Source: Mycobacterium sp. OAS707
GTDB lineage: Bacteria > Actinomycetota > Actinomycetes > Mycobacteriales > Mycobacteriaceae
Assembly (NCBI RefSeq): GCF_014873705.1
Contig: NZ_JADBDS010000004.1
Location: 62,001-126,000 of the forward strand
Direction of reading: 5' to 3'
Length of the DNA: 64,000 bases
The position numbers were made by a program, and so were the translations under genes. Position 1 is the first letter of the stretch. Each line of letters starts with the position of its first letter. This document shows, piece by piece, positions 33,000-41,763 of this stretch. Below the pieces are notes generated by a model. That model was not told the origin of the DNA and did not search any database. It saw only the letters and a program-made list of their open reading frames with translations.

Positions 33000-33977
33000 A
33001 TGAGCACGCAACTCGATCTCGTCCCGGTCAAGCCGACCACCGCGATCGTCGGCGAGCCCGAAACCCGCAAGCGCTCGAAATGGTTCCGGTTGCTGGTCAA
33101 CGACCGCGTCGCCGCCGCAGCAGCGGTCGTGCTCGGCCTGGTCTTTTTCACCGGGATAGTCGGACCGATGTTCGTCGGCAACCTCGCCACTCATATCGAC
33201 CTGGACAACTCCAACCAGGCGCCCTTCACGCTCGCGCACGGGTGGGCCAACATCCTCGGTACCGATCCGCTCGGCCGCAGCATGCTGGCCCGGCTGATCG
33301 TCGCCTGCCGCACCACGTTGTCGGTCGCGGTCCCCGCCGTGGTCATTTCCGCCGTCGTGGGTTCCGCGATCGGCATGTGGGCCGGCTACTACCGCGGCTG
33401 GCGCGAAACGATTGCGATGCGGGTCGCCGATGTGATCATGAGCTTCCCGTCGCTGCTGCTCGCCGTCGTCGTGCTGTACGTGTTCTCGCCAAGCGCGGCG
33501 AACATCGTTCTGGTGCTGGCGATCACGCGCGTCCCTGTCTACCTGCGCACGGCTCGTGCCGAGTCCGCCGAACTGCAGAGCAGGCTGTTCGTCGACGCGG
33601 CCCGCACGTTCGGCGCCAGCGCCCAAGCGATCATCTGGCGCCACGTCGCGCCCGTCGTCCTGCCCACCTTGCTGACCGTCGCGACGCTCGACTTCTGCTA
33701 CGTGATGCTGGCGGAGAGCTCGTTGAGCTTCCTGGGCATCGGCATCCAGCCGCCCGACGTCAGCTGGGGCCTGATGGTCTCGCAGGGCCGCACCTACCTG
33801 CACACCGCGTGGTGGCTGTCGTTCTTCCCCGGCCTTGCCATTGTCATCACCACCGTGTCGGCGACCATCCTCGCCGCATGGGCCCGGATCGCCACCGACC
33901 CGGGACAACGGTGGCGCCTGACCGTTCCGCAGAAACGCCTCTCTCGCTTCACCAAAACCACGAAGCGCCTCTCTTGA
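33000..33977 (+). CDS. ABC transporter permease (DppC-like)
   Basis: A 325-residue permease. NILGTDPLGRSMLARLI is the DppC hallmark before the first transport helices, and LFVDAARTFGASAQAIIWRH is the EAA loop. The C-terminal helices include SSLSFLGIGIQPPDVSWG, also characteristic of the DppC group. The last 20 residues are basic and cytoplasmic. Confidence 0.93.
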   Translation: MSTQLDLVPVKPTTAIVGEPETRKRSKWFRLLVNDRVAAAAAVVLGLVFFTGIVGPMFVGNLATHIDLDNSNQAPFTLAHGWANILGTDPLGRSMLARLIVACRTTLSVAVPAVVISAVVGSAIGMWAGYYRGWRETIAMRVADVIMSFPSLLLAVVVLYVFSPSAANIVLVLAITRVPVYLRTARAESAELQSRLFVDAARTFGASAQAIIWRHVAPVVLPTLLTVATLDFCYVMLAESSLSFLGIGIQPPDVSWGLMVSQGRTYLHTAWWLSFFPGLAIVITTVSATILAAWARIATDPGQRWRLTVPQKRLSRFTKTTKRLS

Positions 33978-33988
33978 AAGGCATAAGC

Positions 33989-35005
33989 ATGACCGCTGTC
34001 GCAGAACGCCTGCCCGATCTCGACGAAACGGTGTTGGAGGTCGACGGGCTGACCGTCGACATACGCACGATCAGCGGCACCGTCCGCGCGGTCAACGACG
34101 TCAGCTTCACGGCGCGCCGCGGCGAAACGCTGGCGCTGCTCGGCGAATCCGGCTGCGGCAAGTCGATGACGGCCACCGCCCTCGTCGGCCTGCTCGAGCC
34201 CGTCGCCGACGTGGTCGGCGGGACAGCGCAACTCAGCGGCTTTGACCTGTTCCGCGTCGGCAGGGCCAAGCGCCGTGAGATCGCGGGCACCGAACTCGCG
34301 ATCGTCTTTCAGGATGCACTCACCGCGCTGAACCCGCTCTACACCGTGGGAACCCAACTGGCCGAACCATTCCGGATCCACCACGGCATGAGCGCCAAGC
34401 AGGCCAAGGCCAAAGCGGTCGAGCTGATGGCCCGCGTCGGCATCCCGCAACCCGAGACCCGGCTGAACTCCTACCCACACCAGTTCTCAGGCGGCATGCG
34501 GCAGCGACTGCTGATCGCGATGGCCGTCGCGCTCAACCCCAGCGTGCTGATCGCCGACGAGCCGACCACCGCGCTCGACGTGACCGTGCAGGCTCAGATC
34601 ATGGCGCTGCTGCGCGATCTGCGTGCCGAATACAAGATGGCCGTCGTGCTGATCACGCACGACCTGGCGCTGGTCGCAGAGGAGGCAGATCGCGTCGCGG
34701 TGATGTACGCGGGCAATATCGTCGAAACCGGCTCGGTAGCAGAGGTTTTCGCCAACCCGCGGCACCCGTACACCAAGGGGCTGCTGAACTCGGTTCCCGT
34801 CCACGCCCGCCGCGGTGATCAACTCAAATCGATCGGCGGCACGCCCCCGGACTTGCACGCCATCCCTGCGGGTTGCGTGTATCAGGCGCGCTGCCCGTTG
34901 GCGCGCGACATCTGCGCGACGACGCGACCCGCCCTTGATGGTGGCGACCGCAAGGCCGCCTGCCACTTCCCCGAAGAGGTTGAAGCCGGACGAGAGGAGG
35001 ACTAA
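33989..35005 (+). CDS. ABC transporter ATP-binding protein (DppD-like)
   Basis: A 338-residue ATPase with Walker [11 protein letters not shown]-loop [10 protein letters not shown], signature FSGGMRQR, Walker [13 protein letters not shown] and switch His ITHDLALV. The C-terminal oligopeptide-transporter extension contains the Cys set [13 protein letters not shown], which binds an iron-sulphur cluster in some Dpp ATPases. AAAGG lies eight bases before the ATG. A much longer open frame extends upstream but runs through the permease gene in another frame. Confidence 0.93.
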   Translation: MTAVAERLPDLDETVLEVDGLTVDIRTISGTVRAVNDVSFTARRGETLALLGESGCGKSMTATALVGLLEPVADVVGGTAQLSGFDLFRVGRAKRREIAGTELAIVFQDALTALNPLYTVGTQLAEPFRIHHGMSAKQAKAKAVELMARVGIPQPETRLNSYPHQFSGGMRQRLLIAMAVALNPSVLIADEPTTALDVTVQAQIMALLRDLRAEYKMAVVLITHDLALVAEEADRVAVMYAGNIVETGSVAEVFANPRHPYTKGLLNSVPVHARRGDQLKSIGGTPPDLHAIPAGCVYQARCPLARDICATTRPALDGGDRKAACHFPEEVEAGREED

Positions 35006-35008
35006 CAA

Positions 35009-36010
35009 ATGCCTGTGTCTGAGAAGCTGCTCGAAGTCCGCGATCTGCACAAGTCGTTCAGCGTTCCCAACGCAGGCAAGAAGAAGCTCTGCGCGCTGGA
35101 CGGCATCACGCTCGACCTGTCCCGCGGCGAGACCCTCGGCCTTGTGGGCGAATCCGGATGCGGAAAGTCGACGCTGGCAAGGACATTGCTGATGCTGGAA
35201 CGACCGGACTCGGGCACCGTGCGCTTCGACGGCATCGATCCGTTCGGCCTGCGCGGCAAGGAGCTGCTGGCGTTCCGCCGTCGGGTCCAGATGGTCTTCC
35301 AGGATCCCTACGCGTCGCTGAATGCGCGGATGACGGCCGGCGAGCTCATCGCCGAGCCGTGGCGCAGCCACAAGGGTGTGTACAAGGGCCGTCGTGACCG
35401 TGAGATGCGCGTGCGCGGCCTGCTGGACCTTGTCGGTCTCGGCGCGAAGTCCTTCGACAAGTATCCGCAGGAGTTCTCCGGCGGCCAGCGCCAACGCATC
35501 GGGATCGCCCGCGCGCTGGCGCTCGACCCAGATGTGATCATTTGCGACGAGCCGGTGTCCGCGCTCGACCTGTCGGTGCAGGCGCAGGTACTCAACTTGC
35601 TCAACGACCTGCAGAGCCAGCTGGGCATCTCGTACATCTTCATCTCGCACGACTTGTCCGTCGTCCGCCACGTCGCAGACCGCGTCGCGGTGATGTATCT
35701 CGGCAGAATCATCGAATCCGGCCCTACCGAAGCGGTTTTCGACCGGCCAAACCACCCATACACCGCCGCGCTGATGTCTGCGGCGCCCAAGCTGAACGGC
35801 GAGCAGCGCCCCGAACGGATCTTGCTCAAGGGCGAGGTGCCTTCCCCGCTGAACCCACCGTCAGGCTGCCGGTTCCGGACGCGCTGCTGGAAGGCCACCG
35901 ACGTCTGCGCGACGACAACGCCGCCGAGTGCGGTGGACCCCGAAGTATCTGGACACGCCGCCGAGTGCCACCATCCGCTGTTGCAGGAGGGGACGCTGGC
36001 CTCGGTATGA
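35009..36010 (+). CDS. ABC transporter ATP-binding protein (DppF-like)
   Basis: A 333-residue ATPase, the partner of the preceding one. Walker A is [10 protein letters not shown]-loop FQDPYASLNA, signature FSGGQRQR, Walker B VIICDEPVSALD, and the C-terminal Cys motif is CRFRTRCWKATDVC. GGAGG lies eight bases before the ATG. Its stop overlaps the start of the TauE-type gene (ATGA). Confidence 0.94.
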   Translation: MPVSEKLLEVRDLHKSFSVPNAGKKKLCALDGITLDLSRGETLGLVGESGCGKSTLARTLLMLERPDSGTVRFDGIDPFGLRGKELLAFRRRVQMVFQDPYASLNARMTAGELIAEPWRSHKGVYKGRRDREMRVRGLLDLVGLGAKSFDKYPQEFSGGQRQRIGIARALALDPDVIICDEPVSALDLSVQAQVLNLLNDLQSQLGISYIFISHDLSVVRHVADRVAVMYLGRIIESGPTEAVFDRPNHPYTAALMSAAPKLNGEQRPERILLKGEVPSPLNPPSGCRFRTRCWKATDVCATTTPPSAVDPEVSGHAAECHHPLLQEGTLASV

Positions 36011-36729
36011 GTGTCCTCGGATTCTGCACTGTCGCCGGGGCGGTGATGCTGGCGTCCTGTCTGCAGGCGTCGATCGGCTTCGGCATCGGCATGCTGGCCG
36101 CGCCGGTGATCGCGCTCGTCGACCCGCGGCTCATTCCGGGCACCCTGATCATGGTCGCGACGCTGGTGACGTTGATCGTGGCCGTGCGGGAGCGCGAAGA
36201 CATCGACTTGCACGGCACGGGCTGGGCTCTGGTAGGCCGGGTGCCCGGAACCATCGCGGGCGCATTGCTTTTGGCCATGCTGCCTGAGCGGGCACTGACG
36301 GTGATGCTGGCCGGCGTGGTGCTCGCAGGTGTCGCCCTTACCAGCTTCGGTTGGATTCCTGCACCGCGGCGGCGCAACGTGGTGCTGGCGGGCGCGACGT
36401 CGGGTGTGCTGGGCACCGCGACGTCGATCGGTGGTCCGCCGATGGCGCTGGTGTGGCAACGCAACAGCGGTGCGCGCCTGCGTGGGACGATGAGCGGCTT
36501 CTTTCTGGTCGGCTCGATGATGTCGATTGCCGCGCTCGCGGTGACCGGGGCCATCGACGGCCGAACCGTGTCGGCGTTCGCTGCGTTGATCCCTGCGGCG
36601 GTCGCCGGATACGCGCTTTCACGCCGCGTCAACCGCTTTCTTGATCCAACCCGACTGCGCTGGTTGGCAATCGGCGCCTCGACACTGGGCGCCGTGGTAT
36701 TGATCGGCCGCGAACTGCTGCCGAGCTGA
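36007..36729 (+). CDS. TauE/SafE-family membrane permease
   Basis: A 240-residue protein with seven to eight hydrophobic helices and the repeated family motif (QASIGFGIGMLAAPV in the first half, TSIGGPPMALVWQ in the second). The family exports or imports small organic and sulphur-containing anions. Its start codon overlaps the stop of the ATPase gene, so it is translated with the importer and may handle a related organic acid. Confidence 0.85.
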   Translation: MSVLGFCTVAGAVMLASCLQASIGFGIGMLAAPVIALVDPRLIPGTLIMVATLVTLIVAVREREDIDLHGTGWALVGRVPGTIAGALLLAMLPERALTVMLAGVVLAGVALTSFGWIPAPRRRNVVLAGATSGVLGTATSIGGPPMALVWQRNSGARLRGTMSGFFLVGSMMSIAALAVTGAIDGRTVSAFAALIPAAVAGYALSRRVNRFLDPTRLRWLAIGASTLGAVVLIGRELLPS

Positions 36730-36737
36730 GGAGGACC

Positions 36738-37541
36738 GTGACTGACGAGCCCGACATCGCCGTACGCAAGGTGAAATCCGCCGTGCGGACCGTGGAGCTG
36801 CTCGAGTACCTGGCCGCCCGGCCCGACCACCCTGCGCGCCTCCGCGAGATCAGTGACGCACTCGACATGCCCCGCAGCAGCGCGCACGCCCTGCTGCGCA
36901 CGCTCGTCGCGCAGGGCTGGGTACGGTGCGATCCGTCAGGCACGCTGTACGGCATCGGCATTCGCGCACTGCTCGTCGGCACGAGCTACCTGGACAGCGA
37001 CCCGTACCTGCCGCTGATCACCCCGTTCCTCGACGACCTGCGCCAGGACCTCGACGAGACATTTCACCTCGGCCGCCTCGACGGCACCGACGTCGTATAC
37101 CTGGCCACCCGCGAGTCCAAGCAGTACACCCGCGCGGCGAATCGGGTCGGCAGGCGGCTGCCGGCATACTCCACCGCGCTGGGTAAGTCGCTGCTGGCCG
37201 AGCGGTTCGGCACCGACCGCGACGAGCACATCCCGGGCGCGCTTCGGGCGCTCACCGCCAACACGGTGGTCGACCGCGCCGCGCTCGACGAGGTGCTCGA
37301 CGACGTGAGGGTGCGGGGTTTTGCCGCAGACCACGAGGAGAACACCACGGGACTGCGGTGTTTCGCCGTCGCGCTGCGCTACTGCACACCCGCGCAGGAC
37401 GCCATCAGCTGCTCAGTGCCGGTGGGCCGGCTGACGAAGGACCGTGAGCGCGAGATCGTCGACGCGCTTTGCACGATGGGCGACAAGGTGTCCCGCGTCG
37501 TGCGCCCACTGGCCAACGGCGACAAATGGTTCGCGTCGTAA
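36738..37541 (+). CDS. IclR family transcriptional regulator
   Basis: A 267-residue IclR protein. The N-terminal winged helix (RTVELLEYLAARPDHPARL, then ISDALDMPRSSAHALLRTLV) precedes the effector domain (LDETFHLGRLDGTDVVYLA, AYSTALGKSLLAE, FAADHEENTTGLRCFAVALR). IclR proteins commonly regulate sugar acid and aromatic catabolism. GAGGA precedes the GTG start. It is embedded between the importer and the glucarate dehydratase gene, nine bases from the latter. Confidence 0.93.
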   Translation: MTDEPDIAVRKVKSAVRTVELLEYLAARPDHPARLREISDALDMPRSSAHALLRTLVAQGWVRCDPSGTLYGIGIRALLVGTSYLDSDPYLPLITPFLDDLRQDLDETFHLGRLDGTDVVYLATRESKQYTRAANRVGRRLPAYSTALGKSLLAERFGTDRDEHIPGALRALTANTVVDRAALDEVLDDVRVRGFAADHEENTTGLRCFAVALRYCTPAQDAISCSVPVGRLTKDREREIVDALCTMGDKVSRVVRPLANGDKWFAS

Positions 37542-37550
37542 GGAGATGGC

Positions 37551-38876
37551 ATGAACACACCCGTCGTTAGCGACATCACGGTGATCCCAGTCGCGGGCCA
37601 CGACAGCATGCTGCTGAACCTCAGCGGCGCGCACGGGCCGTACTTCACCCGAAACCTGGTGGTCCTCACCGACTCCGAGGGCAACACCGGTGTCGGTGAA
37701 GTTCCTGGCGGTGAACCGATCCGTCGCACACTCGAGGAGGCAGGTGCTCTGGTCACCGGCCGCAGCATCGGCGACTACCACGCTGTGCTCAACGACATGC
37801 GGCGCGTGTTCGGCGACCGTGACGCCGCGGGGCGCGGCGCGCAGACGTTCGACCTGCGCGTCGCCGTGCATGCGGTGACCGCCGTCGAGTCGGCGATGCT
37901 CGACCTTCTCGGCAAGCATCTCGAGGTGCCGGTGGCGGCGCTGTTGGGCGAAGGGCAGCAGCGGGATCGTGTGCAAGCGCTGGGGTATCTGTTCTTCGTC
38001 GGCGACCGCACCAAGACGGATCTCGCGTACCGATCGGCGCCCGACGAGGCCGACGACTGGCTGCGACTGCGCCATGAGGAAGCGCTGACACCGGACGCCG
38101 TCGTGAGTCTCGCGGAAGCGGCGCGGGCGCGGTACGGGTTCCGCGACTTCAAGCTGAAGGGCGGCGTGCTGCCGGCGGCCGACGAGGCCAAGGCCGTGAT
38201 CGCACTGGCGGAGCGATTCCCCGACGCTCGAATCACGTTGGACCCCAACGGCGGTTGGCTACTGGCGGACGCGGTGAGGACGTGTCGCGAGCTGACGGAT
38301 GTGTTGGCCTACGCCGAGGATCCGGTCGGTCCCGAGGGCGGTTTCTCCGGTCGCGAGGTGATGGCGGAATTCAAACGGGCGACCGGTCTGCGGACGGCGA
38401 CGAACATGATCGGCACCGACTGGCGCGAACTTGGTCACGCGATCCGCGCGAACGCGGTAGACATCCCGTTGGCCGATCCGCACTTCTGGACGATGGCCGG
38501 GTCGGTGCGCGTCGCGCAGCTATGCGATGCATGGGGGTTGACCTGGGGGTCGCACTCCAACAACCACTTCGACGTTTCGCTGGCGATGTTCACCCATGTC
38601 GCGGCCGCGGCACCTGGCACGATCACCGCGATCGACACCCACTGGATATGGCAGGACGGCCAACGGATCACGGTCGAGCCGTACCAGATCGTCGACGGCT
38701 ACCTCACGGTGCCAAACAAACCGGGGCTTGGGGTCGAACTCGACATGGCGGCCGTCAGCGCGGCACACGAGTTGTATCAACGCGAAGGGCTCGGCAGCCG
38801 CGACGACGCCGTCGCGATGCAATACCTGATCCCCGGCTGGACGTTCGACCCGAAACGCCCTGCGCTGCAACGATGA
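37551..38876 (+). CDS. gudD: Glucarate dehydratase (paralogue 2)
   Basis: A 441-residue enolase-superfamily enzyme, close to canonical glucarate dehydratase in length and motifs. Catalytic Lys in DFKLKGGVL, metal ligands in [19 protein letters not shown] and [10 protein letters not shown], catalytic His in [15 protein letters not shown], and [10 protein letters not shown] near the C terminus. It converts D-glucarate (and often L-idarate) to 5-keto-4-deoxyglucarate. AAGGAGAT five bases before the ATG gives a strong start. It overlaps the next gene by ATGA. Confidence 0.93.
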   Translation: MNTPVVSDITVIPVAGHDSMLLNLSGAHGPYFTRNLVVLTDSEGNTGVGEVPGGEPIRRTLEEAGALVTGRSIGDYHAVLNDMRRVFGDRDAAGRGAQTFDLRVAVHAVTAVESAMLDLLGKHLEVPVAALLGEGQQRDRVQALGYLFFVGDRTKTDLAYRSAPDEADDWLRLRHEEALTPDAVVSLAEAARARYGFRDFKLKGGVLPAADEAKAVIALAERFPDARITLDPNGGWLLADAVRTCRELTDVLAYAEDPVGPEGGFSGREVMAEFKRATGLRTATNMIGTDWRELGHAIRANAVDIPLADPHFWTMAGSVRVAQLCDAWGLTWGSHSNNHFDVSLAMFTHVAAAAPGTITAIDTHWIWQDGQRITVEPYQIVDGYLTVPNKPGLGVELDMAAVSAAHELYQREGLGSRDDAVAMQYLIPGWTFDPKRPALQR

Positions 38877-39826
38877 AGATTGTCGTCGCAGATAGGAACC
38901 TGCTGCCGCACCGCGAGCGGTTCGAAGCGGCGATGCCACCGGGTGCCGAGGTGAGTTGGGGCGGCGACGGGTTGCGGAACGCCGATGTTTATGTCGGGAG
39001 CAGGTTCACCGCGGACATGGCGGGCGTGGCGCAGAAGCTGCGGTTGATTCACGTCGCCGGTGCGGGAACCGACAAGGTGGACTTCTCGTCGCTGGGTCCG
39101 GATGTTCTGGTGGCCAATACGTTTCACCATGAGCGGTCGATTGCCGAGTATGTGGTCGCGGCCGCGGTGATGCTGCGCCGCGAGTTTCTGGCGCAGGACC
39201 GTCAGTTGCGGCGCGGCGTGTGGGCGACGTCGGTGTACGACGGCGCGATAGCTCAGCTCGACATCTTGGGCAGCGCACACATCGGGTTCGTCGGGTTCGG
39301 GCACATCGGCCGGTGCGCATGGAACTTGTTCCGCGCCTTCGGTTGTAGCGGGTCGGCGGTGACGGGCTCGGGGCGGGTTTCCGCGTGTGGCCTGGAGTGG
39401 TCCGGGCCGACGACGGAGCTGGATCGACTGCTGACAGAGTGCGACGTCGCGGTGGTGTCGGCGCCGCTGTATGAGCACACCGAGGGAATGATCGGCCCTG
39501 GGCAGCTGCGCGCACTGGGACATGACGGCGTGTTGATCAATGTCGGGCGAGGTCCGCTGGTGCAGGAGCGGGCGTTGTACGACGCGTTGGCGGCCGGGGT
39601 GATCCGCGCTGCGGCGATCGATGTCTGGTATCGCTACCCGTCGGGCCAGGGTGCTGCTCCGCCGAGTGACCTGCCGTTCGCGGAGCTGTCGAACGTGTTG
39701 ATGACGCCGCACTCGTCGGGCGTCACGCGGGACACCTTCGCGGGACGGGCAGACGACATCGCTGCGAACATCGGGCGCCTGCAACGGGGTGAGCCACTGG
39801 AGAACGTCGTCTTCGGCGGCAAGTGA
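38873..39826 (+). CDS. D-isomer specific 2-hydroxyacid dehydrogenase, variant active site
   Basis: A 317-residue dehydrogenase. [18 protein letters not shown] is the NAD-binding loop, [11 protein letters not shown] carries the catalytic Arg and [12 protein letters not shown] the His. The segment that normally reads DVFEXEP is DVWYRYP here, a subgroup variation that displaces the usual Glu. Its ATG overlaps the glucarate dehydratase stop, so it is co-translated with it and may reduce a keto acid arising in hexarate metabolism. Confidence 0.85.
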   Translation: MKIVVADRNLLPHRERFEAAMPPGAEVSWGGDGLRNADVYVGSRFTADMAGVAQKLRLIHVAGAGTDKVDFSSLGPDVLVANTFHHERSIAEYVVAAAVMLRREFLAQDRQLRRGVWATSVYDGAIAQLDILGSAHIGFVGFGHIGRCAWNLFRAFGCSGSAVTGSGRVSACGLEWSGPTTELDRLLTECDVAVVSAPLYEHTEGMIGPGQLRALGHDGVLINVGRGPLVQERALYDALAAGVIRAAAIDVWYRYPSGQGAAPPSDLPFAELSNVLMTPHSSGVTRDTFAGRADDIAANIGRLQRGEPLENVVFGGK

Positions 39827-39866
39827 CGGCGTCCAAGCCAGAGGCTGACTGCACTCCTCCCGGGGC

Positions 39867-39884
39867 TGTCATCAATTGTTGACA
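39867..39884. repeat. Palindrome, copy 3 (one mismatch)
   Basis: TGTCATCA-AT-TGTTGACA matches the other copies except for one base in the right arm. It lies between two convergent genes, with a weakly paired flank (C-G, then G-T). The following TCTCTAGAAG offers no T-tract. Position and sequence resemble copy 1 at 4528-4551. Confidence 0.6.
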
Positions 39885-39945
39885 GTCTCTAGAAGAGAAC
39901 ACCGCCCGAGCAGCGCAATCAAACCAGCCGTCGACCGCCACGCTT

Positions 39946-41517
39946 TTACGGTCCGGCGGAGTACTCCAACGCCGGCTCGTCCGAATCCACATGCCCGTTG
40001 CTGCGGATGGTCAGATGATCGGGCCGCACCTCATAGCTCGCGCCGTCGGCCGGGTTGCTGACATCAAAACCGCCGCCATTGGGCACGGCGTTGCTGAGCC
40101 GTACGTTGGCGCCGTCGCGCAACCGTTCACCGTGGTAGTAGTAGCTGCCCGCACTCGTCTGGCATATCACCGCGAGTGACTGCGCCGTCCTGATCGCGGC
40201 CACCGCCGTGTTCCCCGCGTCGCACCGCGCCGCGTGCCCGACGAACCCCTGGGCATCCGTGCCAGACACTCCCGGCAACGGTGTCCCAGTTGTCGTCGGC
40301 GTCGTCGAGGTCGTTGTCGACGGCGTGGTCGTCGTCGTGGTCGATGGCGAAACCGTCTCCGTGGTCGTGCTCACCGACGGCGGCGGCGCGGTGACCGTGG
40401 TCGACGGCGGTGCCGCCGTGTCGTCGCCGCCGGAGAACAGCTGCATCGCCAACACCACCGCCACGCCGAACAGCACGACCGTCGCGATCACGAGCGCCAC
40501 CTGGCTGCCGCCGAACCTCGACTTCTGCGGCGACGGCACCGGCTCAGGCGCAGGAATCGGCTGCGGCGGATACGGCGTATAGCCCGTGCCCGCCGGATTC
40601 GGATACACGGCCGAGAACTGCCGCGTCGAAGCCGGTGGGGGGCTGGTCACCGCGGGGACCGCAGGCGCAGGCGGCACGGGGCCGCCCGAAACCGCGGCCG
40701 TCGTCGCTCTGGCCAACTCACCCGCCGAGGCGAACCGCTCCCCTGGCTTCTTCGCCATGCCCTTCGCGATGACGTCATCGAAGGCCCTCGGAATGCCCCG
40801 CCGCATGATGCTCGGCCGCGGCGGCGGCGAGAACATGTGCGCCGTCATCAGTTGACGCAGATCCCCCGTCTCAAAGGGTGGCCGACCCGTCAGGCTCTCG
40901 TAGAGCAGGCAGGTCAGCGAGTACACATCGGCGGCAGGCCCCACCTGCCCGCCGCTGAACCGCTCCGCCGACATGTAGGCGCAAGATCCGATGATCAACC
41001 CCGTCGAGGTCACACTCGCGTCGCCGCCGCCGTGCGCGATCCCGAAGTCCACCAGGTACGCGAAGTCGTCGGAGGTCAGCAGCACATTCTCCGGTTTGAT
41101 GTCGCGATGTACCAGGCCGTCGGCGTGCGCGGCGTCCAGCGCCGCAGCCACCTGCGCGATGATCGACGCGGCCCGGGCCGGCGCAAGCGGCCCGTTCGCC
41201 CGCAGTTCGTCCTTGAGGCTGCCGCCCTCGACCAGGCGCATGTCGATGTACAGCACCCCGTCGATGTCCCCGAAGTCGTGCACGGGAATGACGTGCGGCT
41301 CCTGCAGCCGGGCCGCCACCCGCGACTCCCGCCTGAAACGCTCCTGATAGGTCGGGTCCGCGGCCATCTCAGCCCGTAGCACCTTGACCGCCACCGTCCT
41401 GTCCTTCACGGTGTCGTAGGCGCGATACACCTCACCCATACCGCCGACCCCGATCAGCGAGTTCAGCTCGTAGGGCCCGAAGCGGGTGCCAAGGCGTGAA
41501 CCTTGAGGCAGGGTCAT
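39946..41517 (-). CDS. Transmembrane Ser/Thr protein kinase (PknB/PknF type)
   Basis: A 523-residue receptor kinase. The kinase domain covers residues 12-280, with glycine loop IGVGGMGEV, Lys 45, HRDIKPEN at 137-144 and DFG at 157-159, all intact. A Pro-rich linker precedes one transmembrane helix at about 350-372. A Thr/Ser/Pro-rich stalk then leads to a small extracytoplasmic domain with two Cys (ARCDAG, VICQTS), so ligand sensing outside the cell is likely. The ATG at 41517 has AAGGA six bases upstream. It is divergent from the MmpL operon. Confidence 0.92.
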   Translation of the reverse strand: MTLPQGSRLGTRFGPYELNSLIGVGGMGEVYRAYDTVKDRTVAVKVLRAEMAADPTYQERFRRESRVAARLQEPHVIPVHDFGDIDGVLYIDMRLVEGGSLKDELRANGPLAPARAASIIAQVAAALDAAHADGLVHRDIKPENVLLTSDDFAYLVDFGIAHGGGDASVTSTGLIIGSCAYMSAERFSGGQVGPAADVYSLTCLLYESLTGRPPFETGDLRQLMTAHMFSPPPRPSIMRRGIPRAFDDVIAKGMAKKPGERFASAGELARATTAAVSGGPVPPAPAVPAVTSPPPASTRQFSAVYPNPAGTGYTPYPPQPIPAPEPVPSPQKSRFGGSQVALVIATVVLFGVAVVLAMQLFSGGDDTAAPPSTTVTAPPPSVSTTTETVSPSTTTTTTPSTTTSTTPTTTGTPLPGVSGTDAQGFVGHAARCDAGNTAVAAIRTAQSLAVICQTSAGSYYYHGERLRDGANVRLSNAVPNGGGFDVSNPADGASYEVRPDHLTIRSNGHVDSDEPALEYSAGP

Positions 41518-41763
41518 GCCAATCCTTCCCAGTCCTAACCGACCTAACCGTCCGCACCCCGACGCGCAGCGATACATCGTGTTCCCACATTGGACGCGTG
41601 CTTAACGCGCTCCGAAGTTGATGCGCAGCAAAGCAACTGGTTTCGACGACGACACGCACTTACCACCGTACGTCGAGCAGGCGACTCCCGCATGCAGCGA
41701 GGTATTGAACAACTACCGCATGAATTTCGTTGAAGGGACAGGGCACCGATCGGAGGACAACCG

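Noticed and set aside
33080-33988. Long open frame extending the DppD-like gene upstream by about 300 codons
   Set aside because: It runs through the DppC-like permease in another frame, gives Arg/Pro/Ala-rich nonsense, and the ATPase family begins just after the ATG at 33989, which has a ribosome binding site.
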